Counted from the first letter of the stretch, positions 22,212 to 32,272 are shown. The stretch is 64,000 nucleotides of DNA from Chrysophaeum taylorii (GCA_029834535.1 JAQMWT010000059.1:124001-188000); one strand, 5' to 3'. The notes: a model not told the origin generated them from the letters alone. Translations and numbers: made by a program.

Positions 22212-22988
22212 ATGTCGACGTCGAATACGGCAGCGGCCACCTTACGTTGTGCGGCGGCAGCGACCAACCGACCGTTTGTTTCACAAGCCCGCAGGTATCC
22301 GATCGAGGCGATGTACGAGAACGGCAAGCTTCGGAAGGTGACGAAGCGGTACTCGGACGTGCGTGTGTTTTTTTTTTGTCGTCGTCGTCGTCGGAGAGAG
22401 AAAAAAATAACCCCCTAGGTGCTGGGGTTCCACCAGACGGTCCTCAAGGCGGCGCCGCACGCGGCGCTCGAAGGGTTTAACTTTCCGCACAAGTCGGTGT
22501 TCAACACGAACGCCGAGTTCACCAAGGAGCGGCGGAGGTCAGGCTTCGAGGAGTACTTCGAGCTCCTCCTTCGTCTCGGACCCGAGTACGCGCCGTTTCT
22601 CGCGACTTTTCTGAAAGAAGACAACGCGCCCGACGAGTTCGAGGAGCTCGGAGAGTTGAGCCAGGACGACGCGGGTTCCAAGCACGCGCGCGATGCTTCG
22701 CAGCGCGATGACTTCTTCAAGCTGGCCAGACCCACCAACGCCCTCCAATGGCTCGTCGAGTTCTACTTGCCCGTCGCTCTCGTTTCCTGGGCCTACTCGC
22801 AAATTCTCACCCTCCTCGGCTGCCTGCGACCAACCGACTGGGGCTCCGGCGCCGCCTGGCTCGCGATCGCCACCAGTCCGCTCGTCCTCACTATTGCCCT
22901 CGCGCTTTTGGCACCCGTCTGCGATAGCGATCTCGAACCATCCGACCAGCCGCCCGTCCGCGAACCGCGGACCTCTCTCGCGTGCTGA
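22212..22988 (+). CDS. PX-domain protein with two C-terminal membrane helices
   Basis: Exons 22212-22358 and 22419-22988 give 238 residues; the 60-nt intron (GTGCGTGTG to CCCCTAG, phase 0) splits the PX domain at KRYSD-VLGFHQTVL. PX domains bind phosphoinositides, mainly PI3P on endosomes. The PX core runs from about 28 to 110 (RYPIEAMYENGKLRKVTKRYSD, then FPHKSVFN and ERRRSGFEEYFELLLRLG). After an acidic linker there are two hydrophobic spans (about 157-182 and 192-215), so the protein is probably an integral endosomal or vacuolar membrane protein. The combination is short and unusual compared with sorting nexins. The start is 119 bp from the divergent AAA-ATPase start. Confidence 0.72.
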
Positions 22989-23332
22989 CTACTCCGTCCC
23001 AGAAGCTACGTGCCAATCCACTCCTTTGATCAACCACCCTTCTTTGCGCTGGCGCGCACCCTCCTTATCTTCGGGCTCTCTCTCTCAAAGCCCGATCTTC
23101 GATTGGCCCCGCGGCATCCCCTCCGCCTAGATCAAGGGAGCGCCCCAGCCTCTCGACCTTCCTCCTACTCCTGATGCTGCTGCTGCTGCTGCTGCTGCCG
23201 CGAAAGAAAAGAAATGAAATGAAATGGAAAGAAACGAAAACGCCCACGTCCGCCCGTTTATACGAGCCGCCTCGCCTATAGTGCCATCTAACTAAAGCTG
23301 CTGCAGAGTGCTGCGAGCTCAGACGTCGGCGA
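22989..23332. other. Intergenic with CTG and GAAAT repeats
   Basis: Spacer between convergent genes. It includes a CTG run at about 23,174-23,200 followed by GAAATGAAATGAAAT near 23,208-23,225. No gene seen. Confidence 0.5.
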
Positions 23333-23908
23333 CTAGCGTCTCGCCGTCTCCGCCACCGCCGCGAGGTCTTGCCTGCCGACGAATATCTCCATGATGGGGT
23401 GCGTCGCGATGTCGGCCGCGTGGTCTCTGTAGCTCAGTTTGTCATCGACGAGCCGCGGGGCCAGGGTATCAAAAAGAGACTGGACGAGTTCATCGAGTTG
23501 GTCGTACGCGAGCTGATTGTCGCCGAAAAACCCACAGGCTTTGTTCATGGAAACGAGCACGGCAAGCGTGTCAGCCCGTCCCAAATAGCCAGTCCCGCGT
23601 ATGTCCCAGAGCTCCAATGCGATGTGGAGCCTTTCCTCGAGGCTCGCGTTGACGATGGTCGCCAGGCCGACCAGAAATTCGAGGACGTGGACGGCGCCGG
23701 CGCCGCGCTTGTCGTACAGCACGAACAGCCGCTCGTAGATCTCGCGATCTGACTCGTCGATCGCGCTCGCCTCCTCCGCAGCCTCCCACGACTCGCGGTC
23801 GACGTGTCGATCGCGCCCGTCTGCGGTTCGCCGCCGGAGCGCGAGGAGCTCGGACCGACCGGATTGCACCACGCGCGATATTGTTGAAACGGCCAGCGAT
23901 TGACCCAT
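23333..23908 (-). CDS. EF-hand protein, calcineurin-B/NCS-like
   Basis: Single exon, 191 residues. MGQSL at the N-terminus is a possible myristoylation site, as in calcineurin B and neuronal calcium sensors. Helix-loop-helix units are visible around residues 57-90 (IYERLFVLYDKRGAGAVHVLEFLVGL) and 92-118 (LHIALELWDIRGTGYLGRADTLAVL). The loops are degenerate: the first has D-K-R-G-A-G and the second D-I-R-G-T-G-Y-L, so calcium binding may be weak or lost in part. The C-terminal part (LVQSLFDTLAPRL, LSYRDHAADIATHP) resembles the last EF-hand pair without a good loop. The gene is divergent from the kinase gene at 24117, with about 210 bp between starts. Confidence 0.65.
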   Translation of the reverse strand: MGQSLAVSTISRVVQSGRSELLALRRRTADGRDRHVDRESWEAAEEASAIDESDREIYERLFVLYDKRGAGAVHVLEFLVGLATIVNASLEERLHIALELWDIRGTGYLGRADTLAVLVSMNKACGFFGDNQLAYDQLDELVQSLFDTLAPRLVDDKLSYRDHAADIATHPIMEIFVGRQDLAAVAETARR

Positions 23909-24116
23909 TATTGTGAGGAACTCCCAGCGCAGCCAGGGAGTTGTTATTATTATTATTATTTTAGTAGTTCAATCATCATCAGATCGAGCGCGCATCATCA
24001 TCAGAATCTGATTCTCTCTCGCAGTCGGCTTCGGCGTTAATAAGAGGCGAACGACATTGTAGGGTAAGCGTGATTGATATGCCGCCATAACGCCGGCTTT
24101 TTCTGCACGAAACGTT

Positions 24117-25341
24117 ATGGGTGCGTCCGCCTCGACGAAAACGGGTCGCGAGGCACAGGTGGTCGTCAAGATCCCGGCGCACGTGGGGCCCGGTCAGGTG
24201 GTGGATATAGCGGTCGAGGACGGGCGCAAGTTGCGCGCCAAGATCCCCGCTGGGCTCAAAGCTGGCCAGAGCTTCGTTATTGACGTCGTGCGGTCGCAAC
24301 GAATCGTCCAGGAGGCGGTCGGCGACGCCTTCTCGCCGGCGCAGTGCCGGGAAGCTCTCGAGCAAAACGGCCTTGACGTGGTGGACGCCATCGCGGCGCT
24401 CGTTCCCGTCGAGCTCAACGAGTTCGGTGTGTTGCCCGCGGAAGAGCCCATCGCGCGCGGATCTTTCGGCATCGTGTACCGCGCGGACGTTCCGGGACTC
24501 GGGCCTTGCGCCGTGAAGCGCCTCGAGGGAATTGACGCCTCCTCTGATCTCGCCGCCGACGTCTGGGCGCTCGCGAGGCTCAAGCATCGCAACGTCGTCG
24601 CCGTCTACGGCTACTCGCTCGGGCCCGAGCCCTGCCTCGTCATCGAGCTCCCGACCGCCTCCCTTGAGGACAAGCTCGCGTCGTTGCCGTGGCATGACCG
24701 TCTGAACGTTGCTACGGACGTGGCAAACGGCTTGCGTTTCGTACACGCGAGCAACGTCGTCCACGGCGACCTCGCCGCCGCAAACATTCTCATATTCCCA
24801 CCGCTCGTCGCAAAGCTCAGCGACTTCGTCCTGAAAAGGAATGTACCTCGCTGGCTCGAGATCTCGAGACCCTACATCGATCCCGCTTACCAAGCCACCA
24901 AAACCTTGGAGCCTTCAAGCGACGTCTACAGCTTCGGTGTTCTCTTGTTGGTTTTGCTGACCGGCAAGCCTGCCGAGACAGACCTAGTTTCCAACGCCCG
25001 CCGCCGATGGGATCCGAAAAACTTTCTCGACTCCACCTTGGCATTCCACAACTCCTCCGCCAACGCGGTCGCCGTATGCGCCGACCTCGCCAAGCACTGC
25101 CTGCAACCCGACCGCGCCGCACGTGTTGCCATCGAGACTCTGTGCGTTTTCTCGATCACACCGTCCTTCTTATTCTCGTCTTGCCAGGCTTGGCTCGTTG
25201 ATCTCGCTCCGCGACGCCCCCGATCACCACGCCACGCCACCAACTCAGCAAGAAGACGACGACGTCGTCCCCCGTGGCGGCGGCGCCGCCCACCTCCTTA
25301 GTATTCTCGACGAGGAAGTGGCGTCGCGCCGCTTGAGATGA
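24117..25341 (+). CDS. Divergent protein kinase with N-terminal DnaJ-C-like and UBA-like parts
   Basis: Exons 24117-25141 and 25188-25341 give 392 residues; the 46-nt intron (GTGCGTTTT to CTTGCCAG, phase 2) restores a better C-terminus (LISLRDAPDHH, HLLSILDEEVASRR). MGASAS is a good myristoylation start. Residues 15-57 have the PAHVGPGQVVDI / PAGLKAGQSFVI pattern seen as a short repeat in many algal proteins and in DnaJ C-terminal strands. Residues 72-95 (SPAQCREALEQNGLDVVDAI) look UBA-like. The kinase domain has RGSFGIVYRA, K134 in CAVKRLEG, and then HGD at 216-218 instead of HRD and DFV at 236-238 instead of DFG, while N223 is kept. The fold is TKL-like. Activity is uncertain because the glycine of DFG and the arginine of HRD are missing. 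Confidence 0.72.
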
Positions 25342-25463
25342 TGATGTATTTGGCGCCGTTCGAGGTTCATGAAGAAAGCCTCGCGTGCACTCGATTGTCG
25401 TTCTTGCAGGGATTCCCCCCCACACAAACATGTCTTGTAAATAATAAATACCCTCATCGCACG

Positions 25464-26210
25464 ATGGGAAAACGCAACAAGACCAAGTCGAAAAATGTTT
25501 CTCGGAGCGTGACGAAGCAGAGCATGAAGGGATCCGTGGAGGCGTTGCGGCGGCGACTTCACGGTTCGCAGTTCCGGACGCTCAACGAAGAGCTGTACAC
25601 CCGGAGCGGCGACGAGAACTTCGCGCGGTTCTCAGCCGAGCCATCTCTCGCCACGGCATACCATCGTGGGTTCCGGGAGCAGACGGCGCGGTGGCCGTCG
25701 AATCCACTCGACGCCATCATCGCTTCGCTCAAGAAGCCGTCGAAGAAGCTGGTCATCGCCGACTTTGGGTGTGGCGAAGCGAGGCTCGCCGCGGAAGTCG
25801 GTGGCCGCCACGACGTCCATTCGTTCGACTTGGTCGCCACCACGCCCGGCATCGTCGCGTGCAATATGGCCCACACGCCACTCGACGCGTTGTCTGTTGA
25901 TGTCGCCGTTTTCTGCCTCGCGCTCATGGGGCCCTCTTACCTGGACTTTCTTGCCGAAGCGCGCCGCGTCCTCAAGCCCGGAGGCCAGCTCAAAATCGCC
26001 GAAGTCCGCAGTCGCTTCGACGAGCTGGCCGGGGGCGTTGACGATTTCTTCCAGACTCTCGACGCGCTCGGCTTTGACCGAGGAGCCCACGACGCGTCCA
26101 ACTCCCACTTCCTCGCGTTCGACTTCCGAAAGGCCTCTCGCGACCCCGACATGGCCAAGGTCCGGGGGATCGCCTTCGCCTTTAAGCCCTGCCTCTACAA
26201 GCGGCGTTGA
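25464..26210 (+). CDS. RRP8: Rrp8-like 25S/28S rRNA m1A methyltransferase
   Basis: Single exon, 248 residues from ATG 25464 (MGKRNKTKSK, a basic nucleolar-type start); the frame is open upstream but without matching text. Rrp8 methylates an adenine N1 in helix 25.1 of the large-subunit rRNA. Family marks: GSQFRTLNEELYT at 35-46, YHRGFREQTARWPSNPLD at 66-83, SAM motif VIADFGCGEARLA at 98-109, FDLVA, the catalytic-region text VFCLALMGPSYLDFL and ARRVLKPGGQLKIAEV. It is complete and shorter than yeast Rrp8 because the N-terminal extension is reduced. It follows the divergent kinase gene on the same strand after about 120 bp. Confidence 0.9.
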   Translation: MGKRNKTKSKNVSRSVTKQSMKGSVEALRRRLHGSQFRTLNEELYTRSGDENFARFSAEPSLATAYHRGFREQTARWPSNPLDAIIASLKKPSKKLVIADFGCGEARLAAEVGGRHDVHSFDLVATTPGIVACNMAHTPLDALSVDVAVFCLALMGPSYLDFLAEARRVLKPGGQLKIAEVRSRFDELAGGVDDFFQTLDALGFDRGAHDASNSHFLAFDFRKASRDPDMAKVRGIAFAFKPCLYKRR

Positions 26211-26504
26211 AACGGCGACGCCTAACCATTCATTCTTTTATCTTCTCCTTCTTCCGTAGAAGTAGGCAGGAGAAGAAAAGGAAGAAGCCCTTCCTCCCAC
26301 GCACGCATGCTGCCACATAAGTATGTCGCTCACTCACTCGAGCGGGTGTGTATGGGCGAGAACCTTCTCGACGCGTGGGGCGGATGACTATCACGATATG
26401 CTGTATAGATCACTGGACATCCAAGCTAAACGCGAGGAAAAGGAATGATGCTGCGAACCAACGGCTGCGGGAACGGCTCTTCACAGAAGAAAAGAAGGAC
26501 AGAT
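26211..26504. other. Intergenic spacer
   Basis: Roughly 290 bp between Rrp8 and cathepsin B. It contains an imperfect inverted CTTCTTCC/GGAAGAAG pair near 26,245-26,290 that could form a hairpin at the Rrp8 3' end. No gene seen. Confidence 0.4.
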
Positions 26505-27840
26505 ATGCATTGCGGCGGCCTGGTGTTCGTTCTGGGAGGCGCGGCGGCGCAGTTTGCGGTTCCGGAAAGCAATGGTTTTGCGCTGCCGAAATTGACGGAT
26601 TGGGGGTCTCGCGGGCAGCTAAAGGATCCCGAGGCGCTCAAGCAGCCGGCAGTAAGCACAAGTCTCCTCAAGGACCTGGAAGAGGCAGTGTCTTGGAAGG
26701 CTGCGGTGCCGTCGCGGTTCGCGAACGTGACGCTCGGCGACGCGCAGCGGCAGATGGGCGTCCTCCAGGACGCCGACAACGTGTACGCTCTCCCTTCGCG
26801 CGAGTTCACGGCAGAGGAGCTCGCAAACGTTCCCGAATCTTTTGACTGGCGCGAGTCGCCGATCGCTGCGCAGTGCTCGTCGCTGTCGGAGATTCGCGAC
26901 CAATCGAACTGCGGGTCGTGCTGGGCGTTTGGGAGCGTCGAAGCAATGACTGACAGGCGATGCGTGCTCTCGAACGCGTCCGTGTCTGAGCACTTGAGCG
27001 CTCAGGACGTGACGAGCTGCGACCATCTCGGGGACCTCGGCTGCTCTGGGGGTATCCCGAGCACGGTTTACACTTACTATGAGCTTGAGGGGATCGTAAC
27101 GGGAGGGAACTACGGCGACACGTCTGGCTGCTACGCCTACGAACTCCCGCCCTGCGCACACCACGCCAACTCGACCGATTACCCTACGTGCAGCGGCGAA
27201 GTTCGCACGCCCAAGTGTGCTCGTGCGTGCGACGACACCCAATTTAAATGGGACGAGTGCAAGATCAAAGGCGGTCGCAGTTACTCGATCTGCGACTCGA
27301 ACGATGGCACCACCACGGATGGCGCCACGCAATGCTCCGTCGGGATGACAGAGTCCCTCGTTTGTTGCCTCACGACTCGACCTGATGATCTCAGGTCAAG
27401 ATGGCTGCCGAGATCTACCAGAACGGTCCCATCACAGGCATGTTCTTTGTCCATCAGGACTTTCTGTCCTATTCGTCGGGGGTTTACTCGTCGTCCAAAC
27501 TTTCCCCAATGCTGGGCGGCCACGTATGCCCGTCGCGTTTCGCACGTTCTCACGCCGATCGCGGTAGGCGATTAAGATTTTGGGGTTCGGCATCGAGGAC
27601 GACACGCCGTACTGGCTCGTCGCTAACTCGTGCGTCGTCTCTTTTGTCCTTGTCGACCGCACTTTATAGGTGGAATGAGGAATGGGGCGAAAATGGCTAC
27701 TTCAAGGTGTGCCGTCCTTTTTTTTTGGCCGTGGTTACCGCCTGCACGCACAGATCCTGCGAGGCTCGAACGAGTGCCAAATCGAGGACCCTGTTATCAA
27801 CGGTGGCCCCGTGGCAGGCCTTCTTCCCAGGCTCTCTTGA
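26505..27840 (+). CDS. Cathepsin B-like cysteine protease, five exons
   Basis: Exons 26505-27338, 27395-27523, 27568-27629, 27670-27706 and 27754-27840 give 382 residues; introns are 56, 44, 40 and 47 nt. A signal peptide starts at ATG 26505 (LVFVLGGAAAQ). After a propeptide, the mature part begins near PESFDWRE. Catalytic C139 lies in SNCGSCWAFG, the histidine in LGGH-AIKILGFG (split by intron 2) and the asparagine in VANSW-NEEWGENGYFK (split by intron 3). The occluding-loop histidines typical of cathepsin B are present in CAHHANSTDYPTC, followed by RTPKCARAC. The protein ends with ILRGSNECQIED. It is a lysosomal/vacuolar or secreted endopeptidase with dipeptidyl-carboxypeptidase activity by family. 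Exon 4 is only 37 nt. Without splicing the catalytic asparagine part would be lost. Confidence 0.9.
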
Positions 27841-28706
27841 GGTTTGAAACGAGTGCAAGCCCCCGTTCAAACTACGGGGCTTCTACGCTCGCGTCGCTCG
27901 AAGAGGCGATGTCTTGATAATTTACTTGCCTCGTGGGCGGGTTCTCCCGCAGATGTACACTTCCCCTTGCTCGCATTTTATTTTCCGCCGCCCCACTTGA
28001 AGGGAGCTCTCTCGCTCGTTCGTGCGTAAAATAAATCGTGAACTACACCTGGTTCTCTCCCCTTCTTCTCCAGCGTTGCGCGTGCGATGAGCTTTTCCAC
28101 CAACACCAGCCTCCCCAGAGGGGAGTCTATACCCGCCCCCCTGTCCGACGAGCATACTGGGGTGAAGACGCGACGAACCTAGTTATAGAACGCGTATCTT
28201 CGGCGGCACTCCCTCCCTCCCTCCCTCCCTCCCCGAGAAGAACAAACACCGAGGTCAGCTCGCGACGCGAGAGGTTTTGGTCTGGTGTCGAGGGTGAAGG
28301 GAGCGCCGAACGGATGCGCTCGTAAACATGATGATGCTGATGACGACGATTGCGATTAGGAAGTGCGCGCGCGCTTTTGTAGAACGGAAAGGCGCGCATT
28401 ACTTACATCTAATACAGAAGGCGAAAGAAGAGGCGGGAGGACAAGACAGGGATGACGTTTGCTGCGTCGTGTCGGCCGTCGTGCGCGCGGGGTACATACT
28501 AAGAAGGCTGCGGCGGCCGTCGATGATCAGGAGGATAGTACACGGAGAAAGGGCGGCTCTGATGATGATGGTGGTGGTGGTGGTGGTGGTGGTGGTCGCA
28601 CTTCGCGCGAGAGTTCGAGCGTCGTCGTCGTCACGATGATCACGTTACGTAGGCGTTGATGACGCGCAGTACGCCGGTCATTAAGAGAAAAGGAGGAGAA
28701 AGTAAT
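27841..28706. other. Intergenic, 0.87 kb, several simple repeats
   Basis: Between the cathepsin B 3' end and the sterol methyltransferase 3' end. It holds a CCCT run (about 28,211-28,234) and a GGT run (about 28,566-28,599). Short frames here have no protein-family resemblance. Confidence 0.45.
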
Positions 28707-29936
28707 TTAGAGCTTCTTGGCGAGGAAGAAGTAAGAGGGAGTGAATATTTCCTTTTTGCCGCCCTCGACGAGGTCTATCGCGGTGGCGTTGAGCATGGCG
28801 GAGACGTGGGTGGTGCCCTTGGGCGCGATCCGCAGCTTCTCGAGGATGGTGACCATCGCGTGGGTACAGGAGCGGCCGATGCGCGTCATGCGGAAGCCGG
28901 AGAGCGACATCTTTCCATCGAGGGTTTCGTACCACGGGATCTGGTGAGGATCGTGGACGCCCTCGTTGGCATCGTAGGCGTCGAGAATTTCGAAGCCCGC
29001 GTCGACGAGTGCCTGTTTTACAATGGCGGGGGTCGCGAGGGTCGGGAGGCCGTTGCCGATTTCGATAGACTCTTTCACAGAAACGTGCTCGGGATTGTTA
29101 GCGTCGTACTTGACTTCGGGGAGAACGACCCACTCGTAGCCCGCGAACAAACCGCCTTTTTTGAGGCACCGCGCCACTTCGGAGAAGCAGCGAGTCTTGT
29201 TGGGGGAGTGGCACGTCGCCTCGATCTGGTACGCGCAGTCGAACTTGCCCGTCCAGTCGGCGCCGCGGTATTCGATGCCTTCCCACAACGCGCCGTTCTT
29301 GAAGCCCGGGAGGTTCTGGAAATCGCCGCGCGTCGTGTGGCACAGGTGGCCGACGCCGGCCTGCTCGTGATACTTGTTGCCGACACGGACCTGGTACTCG
29401 TTAATGGTGATACCCTCGATCGTCGCGCCAGAGAAGACGGCCATGTTGCGCATCGGTCCGCCGACGCCGCACCCGACGTCGAGGGCCTTGACGCCAGGCG
29501 CCATCCCGAGTCGCGAACAGAGGTGGTACTCGGCGCGCTTGATGGATTCGAAGAACGATTCGCCCTTCCAGCGAGGCGCGAAGTGGAACGACTGGCACCA
29601 CCCGTACTCGTAAAAGTCTGTCACCAGGTCGTAGAAGTTGTTCACCATCGTCCGGTACCCCTCCTGCCGCTTCGCGATCGACTCCTCCGTCGTCAGATCA
29701 CCACCCTTCAAGCCCGACGCGGTCGACTGGCCCGTCTTCCCGCTAAACAGCTGCGAGTACTCCTCCATCGACGTCGACACCTTCTCGCGCGCGAGCACGC
29801 TATCCGACGTCTGGAGCATGCTCAGCCCCGAGTTTATTTGCGAGTCGAAGTCCCGCGCCTTGGAAGACTTCCTCAACACCATCGCCACCGCGACAACACC
29901 CAACGCGACGGCCACGGGCACGGCGTAGGACTCCAT
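28707..29936 (-). CDS. Sterol C-24 methyltransferase
   Basis: Single exon, 409 residues from ATG 29936. The enzyme adds a methyl group from SAM to C-24 of the sterol side chain, making phytosterol- or ergosterol-type products at the ER. An N-terminal membrane helix is at about 5-21 (AVPVAVALGVVAVAMVL). Family landmarks are YEYGWCQSFHFAPR at 109-122 (the aromatic sterol-binding region; a Cys replaces the common Gly), LDVGCGVGGP at 152-161 (SAM motif), GITINEYQV, the acidic/aromatic YQIEATCHSPNK and the FAGYEWV and IGNGLP segments. It is full length. A smaller upstream frame extension exists but starts in text without resemblance. Confidence 0.94.
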   Translation of the reverse strand: MESYAVPVAVALGVVAVAMVLRKSSKARDFDSQINSGLSMLQTSDSVLAREKVSTSMEEYSQLFSGKTGQSTASGLKGGDLTTEESIAKRQEGYRTMVNNFYDLVTDFYEYGWCQSFHFAPRWKGESFFESIKRAEYHLCSRLGMAPGVKALDVGCGVGGPMRNMAVFSGATIEGITINEYQVRVGNKYHEQAGVGHLCHTTRGDFQNLPGFKNGALWEGIEYRGADWTGKFDCAYQIEATCHSPNKTRCFSEVARCLKKGGLFAGYEWVVLPEVKYDANNPEHVSVKESIEIGNGLPTLATPAIVKQALVDAGFEILDAYDANEGVHDPHQIPWYETLDGKMSLSGFRMTRIGRSCTHAMVTILEKLRIAPKGTTHVSAMLNATAIDLVEGGKKEIFTPSYFFLAKKL

Positions 29937-30360
29937 TCCACAGACGTCCTCCTCACAGGTCGGTGACGTAGGCCTCCTGTGAGATTCCGTTAGGCCGGAA
30001 ACAGTGAAAAAACAGACGGGCGAGTGAGCTTTTTTTGCCGAGTGCTTCAATTTTGGAAATTTCGGTATTTTGATGACCTTGCAGCAGCTATAGACTAGCA
30101 GCCGGCGACAATAATCTTGAGAGGGACGCGGGGGGTGGCGCGCGCTTGGAGACTCATGCTGCACAAGCGTAAGGAGCGAGCGGGTGGACGTACAGATCAC
30201 TCACTACCTACCTGTGTGTGGGCCGAGGCGGAACGGTAGCCAAGTTTCACCTTCTACCCCCTGATGATGAGATGACACCCCCCCCCCCCTGTCCTAACTA
30301 CTAATCGACAGATGTTTGTCTGTCTGTTTGTCTGTTTGTTTGTTTGTCCCTCGATTTAGG
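29937..30360. other. Upstream region of sterol methyltransferase
   Basis: Contains GTTTGTCT/GTTTGTTTG simple sequence near 30,317-30,348 and a C run near 30,280. No gene seen. Confidence 0.4.
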
Positions 30361-30406
30361 GTAAGGATCAGGTAGGCGCGAGAGTAAGGATCAGTTAGGC
30401 GCGAGA
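30361..30406. repeat. Two 23-bp tandem copies
   Basis: The units at 30361-30383 and 30384-30406 differ by one base (both start GTAAGGATCAG and end GGCGCGAGA). They lie directly before the Helitron helicase relic. Confidence 0.85.
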
Positions 30407-30414
30407 GCCAGACA

Positions 30415-30970
30415 GTGATCCTCCAAGCCGTCTACGGCGACCTCGCAGACTATTTCCACGACCCGCGGCGGCTCTTTCAGCGCGCCATTCTCACGCCCCG
30501 TCGAAACGATGTTGTCGATGCTGACAACGCGCGCATGACCGCGGCCTTTTTTTCCCGGAGACGAGGCGTCGGAGTTCTTTTCGGCTGACTAGGATGGGTC
30601 GGAAGACGACGCCTCGCTCTTTACAGTCGAGTTTTCAACTCCCTGACAACCAACGGCATGCTGACTTTGATCGCGAGCTTAATGTCTTCGACCCGTCGCA
30701 CGGCCACTGCAACGGTACCAGATACATGATCGATCGTGTCGTTGTCACCGAGGCTCCTCCAACCTGTATCCCTTAAGGCCCGCCTACGCCAAACGATCAA
30801 CAAGAGCCAGGGCCAGACGCCCCGCGAGGTCGGCGTCCTCTGCCCAAGCCCGTCTTCTGCCACGTCCAGCCGTGGCTCTCTGTCGATCGGCATCCCCGAG
30901 ATACCATCTGGGTCGACGACTCCACCCTACTCCACCGTGCTGCGCAATACCGATAAGCCCCTCCGGCGTC
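30415..30970 (+). mobile_element. Helitron helicase relic (PIF1-like C-terminal part)
   Basis: Degenerate coding text in the plus direction, spread over several frames, follows in correct order the C-terminal motifs of Helitron/PIF1-like helicases: VYGDLADYF and RAILTPRRNDVVDADN (30,420-30,520), DGSEDDASLFTVEF then NSLTTNGM (about 30,593-30,660), FDPSHGHCNGTRYMI (about 30,687-30,730), TINKSQGQTPREVGV (about 30,793-30,840) and PVFCHVQPWLS (about 30,847-30,880). A stop and several frame changes separate them, and the Rep domain is not seen. It is a decayed fragment of a rolling-circle DNA transposon. The element ends could not be identified. Confidence 0.75.
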
Positions 30971-31040
30971 TACATGCGCACTGTAGGTCCACCGCTGGAC
31001 CGCAACCAACTTGCTGTGGAGACTGGGCAGGTGAGCTGAG

Positions 31041-31285
31041 CACCAGGTGAAACCTACTGGGACCAGGTGTCTTACTGGGGTTTTTAGAGTGTCAGTTTTT
31101 AGAGTAAATCAAAGGCTAGCGGCGCGTGCATCAAAGCAGCTTAGATTGAGGAGGCTGCGCGACGAGCTCCAAGCTAAGTTGGTGGTGAGCTAGGTGAACT
31201 TACTGACCAGGTGAACTTATATGAAACTTACTGGGATTAGGTGAACTTACTGGGGTTAGAGATTGGGACTAGGTGAACTTACTGG
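31041..31285. repeat. Degenerate minisatellite, AGGTGAACTTACTGG units
   Basis: The word AGGTGAACTTACTGG or close variants recurs at least six times, with irregular spacers between (near 31,043, 31,063, 31,191, 31,208, 31,239 and 31,270). It lies between the Helitron relic and the next gene. Confidence 0.8.
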
Positions 31286-31401
31286 CCTGCACTTGTTACT
31301 TACTACTAGTAACAGTCGACCGTTTATCCTCCTTAAAACCCTTGCCTCCTCCTTCAACGATTTCTTTCAAATCCTTACCCTTTTTAGTATTATTGGACGT
31401 G

Positions 31402-31982
31402 ATGGCCGTGAGGTTTGTCAAGACCGAGATCCTCTCGTCGAATGATGGCCTCTCGCACGGCGAATCCAAGACGTTGGAGACCGAGGAGGTGTTGGCGGCG
31501 AAGCGGGGTGGTTCTGGGAAGACGCTTTTCGAGCAGCTCGAGGAACACAAGGCGAGGCAGCAGGAGGCCTACGACGCGAACACCAGGCTCATCTTCGCGC
31601 CGCCGCAAGTGAGTCGATGTGTCAATATAAAACACATATGTTGTTCCAGAGCCTTGATAACGAGGACGTCGCCTTCTTCGAGGCCGAGGCAACCAGGAGG
31701 CGCGAGGCTGCGCGCGAGAGAGACCGGAACGAACTCAACGCGTTCGCCGTCGAACGTTCGCACTACAACGCTGAGCGAGCGCCCGAAGCCAAGCCAGTGG
31801 TGCGGCGAAAGCCGGAGACCACCGACGCCCCGGCGATCAAGCTGCGACGAAAGCGGCCAGGTGACGATGCACCGACCAAGGCCCCCGCTCCGGCGCCAGC
31901 GCCTGGTCCCACCAGCCTCAACTCTCTCCTCGCATGTTACAACGACGACGAGGATGAAGGTGATGATGATGATGATGATTAA
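31402..31982 (+). CDS. FAM192A/NIP30-family nuclear protein
   Basis: Exons 31402-31608 and 31650-31982 give 179 residues; the 41-nt intron (GTGAGTCG to TTGTTCCAG, phase 0) lies between FAPPQ and SLDNED. The N-terminal domain has the family order: FVKTEIL, KTLFEQLEEHKARQQEAYDA and then SLDNEDVAFFEAEATRRREA, matching the NIP30 domain of FAM192A (PSME3-interacting protein) and yeast Fyv6, nuclear factors linked to the proteasome activator and to splicing. The rest is a helical acidic/basic region, an RKRPGDD patch, an Ala/Pro linker and a C-terminal run of Asp. The family call is from the N-terminal pattern; the function here is inference. Confidence 0.8.
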
Positions 31983-32272
31983 GGCATAGGTTGCCTGGGT
32001 GGTTGTAATTATCATCGCGAGACGTCGATATATGAGGCGTGGTGCGAGGCGTGGTGCGAGGCGTGGTGTTCGAAAAGAAAAGAAAAGAAAAGAAAAGAAA
32101 AGAACGGACCCTCGAAGATAGACAGCCACTGGCGGGACTCGCGCGGCGATTGACGCAGGTACATGATATGATCGCGCGCGTGGGCCGAAAGACTAATATC
32201 GACATCAGGAGGCTCGCGTCGTACTTTTTTTTTTCCAAAACGACGAGGCAACGTTGTTGTTCAGGGAGGTCG

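Noticed and set aside
25338-25463. N-terminal extension of Rrp8
   Set aside because: The frame is open upstream, but the text overlaps the end of the kinase gene and lacks family resemblance; ATG 25464 gives a basic nucleolar-type start.
28656-29966. Plus-strand open frame of 436 codons antisense to sterol methyltransferase
   Set aside because: No family resemblance. The minus strand carries all conserved sterol methyltransferase motifs.
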